Source: an uncultured Ruminococcus sp. (GTDB lineage: Bacteria; Bacillota; Clostridia; Oscillospirales; CAG-382). From it: 6,154 nt of DNA. The notes under the pieces were generated by a model, which was given only the letters and a program-made list of their open reading frames with translations, had not been told where the DNA came from and ran no database searches. The position numbers and the translations under genes are program-made. The stretch lies in contig CACZRJ010000165.1 in NCBI GenBank assembly GCA_902783535.1, positions 1-6,154 on the forward strand, in the 5' to 3' direction. Of the stretch, positions 6,031-6,154 are shown piece after piece (the first letter of the stretch is position 1; every line of letters starts with the position of its first letter).

Positions 6031-6154
6031 TGATTGTTTCCTCCGTTTCGCCGGTCTCTTCCGGCGTTTCAGCCGTTTCAACGGTTTCTTCCGGCGTTTC
6101 CGCCGTTTCAACGGTCTCTTCCGGCAGGATGCCCATGGCGCGCGCGAGTTCTTC
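5762..6154 (-). CDS. C-terminal part of an unidentified protein with acidic Glu/Thr repeats (partial)
   Basis: A minus-strand frame is open from the right edge of the window. It reads EELARAMGILPEE, then two copies of a ten-residue EETVETAETP-type repeat, then EETGETEETINDND. Codon choice up to about 6031 suits this frame (GAA, ACG, GCG, CCG, ACC), and of the three minus-strand frames it gives the most protein-like sequence, so it is probably the acidic tail of an upstream gene. The frame does not stop before the signal peptidase start at 6030. It continues to a TGA at 5764-5762, overlapping the peptidase by 269 nt. In that overlap the codons look like a shadow (many CGT, CCT, CGC), so the tail may be run-on sequence left by a lost stop. 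An alternative minus-strand frame ends at a TGA near 6110-6108, but its codon pattern is poor. Product unknown; the true end is uncertain. Confidence 0.4.
   Translation of the reverse strand, partial: EELARAMGILPEETVETAETPEETVETAETPEETGETEETINDNDKPESDGGNEAEEDQGADRTDGPVGGRHRPPRRRDRARLDAALARGADVHIRARRRVGTYKQHGAVHPGKVIYPRRTSLRGKRFGR
6038..6044 (-). promoter_or_regulatory. Ribosome binding site deciding the signal peptidase start
   Basis: On the minus strand this reads GGAGGAA, ending 7 nt before the ATG at 6030 (the GGAGG core ends 9 nt before it). It is the strongest Shine-Dalgarno near this gene. It favours the start at 6030 over in-frame upstream ATGs, which would add a 27-residue Arg/Lys-rich extension. 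Confidence 0.75.
6043..6120. repeat. 30-nt tandem repeat, about 2.6 copies
   Basis: Two adjacent 30-nt units at 6061-6090 and 6091-6120 differ at only two positions, and 6043-6060 is a diverged partial copy. Each unit contains CCGTTTCAACGG or a close variant, whose arms can pair. The unit length is a multiple of three, so copy-number change keeps the frame. On the minus strand it encodes ten-residue Glu/Thr-rich repeats at the end of the upstream gene. In the signal peptidase frame the same DNA would read as Arg/Lys-rich repeats. Confidence 0.85.

Overview
The window is a stretch of GC-rich bacterial DNA in which every credible gene lies on the minus strand. It reads as one tightly packed operon transcribed from the right edge to the left edge. 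Intergenic gaps are 33-43 nt, one gene junction is a 4-nt ATGA overlap, and no terminator-like hairpin with a T-run was seen between genes. Codons favour G/C in third position, with many GCG, CCG, ACG, GGC and ATC and almost no TTA, CTA or TCA. The Gram-positive-like Shine-Dalgarno sites, a SipW/ER-type signal peptidase, a VTC + DUF4956 pair and a Cthe_2159-type beta-helix protein together point to a high-GC member of the Clostridia (Bacillota). That assignment is inferred from gene content, not proven.

Layout in transcription order, from high to low coordinates. (1) The 3' end of an unidentified gene enters at 6154 and carries 30-nt tandem repeats that encode an acidic Glu/Thr-rich tail. Its open frame runs on to 5762, deep inside the next gene. 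(2) A 237-aa SipW-like signal peptidase I (6030-5317) has a Ser/His/Asp active-site pattern and a long charged cytoplasmic tail. (3) A 78-aa, charged, coiled-coil-like small protein (5280-5044) is unrecognised. (4) A 789-aa membrane sensor (5000-2631) has a large extracytoplasmic domain, a degenerate GGDEF domain and an apparently intact EAL c-di-GMP phosphodiesterase domain. (5) A 263-aa stand-alone VTC-type polyphosphate polymerase domain (2597-1806) follows. (6) A 229-aa DUF4956 membrane protein (1809-1120) is translationally coupled to it. (7) The N-terminal 360 residues of a Cthe_2159-type, secreted or membrane-anchored, carbohydrate-binding beta-helix protein (1082-1) run off the left edge.

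Taken together, the block looks like a cell-envelope or surface module. A signal peptidase may mature exported substrates, a c-di-GMP phosphodiesterase senses something outside the cell, and a VTC + DUF4956 pair could make and perhaps move polyphosphate or a related polymer at the membrane. The beta-helix protein may bind polysaccharide outside. The clustering of VTC, DUF4956 and Cthe_2159/CotH-type genes is something I recall from Firmicutes genomes. The addition of an EAL sensor and a SipW-like peptidase is the less familiar part. No stretch over 300 nt lacks a gene. No tRNA, rRNA, CRISPR array, insertion sequence or convincing promoter was seen; the operon promoter is presumably upstream, beyond 6154.
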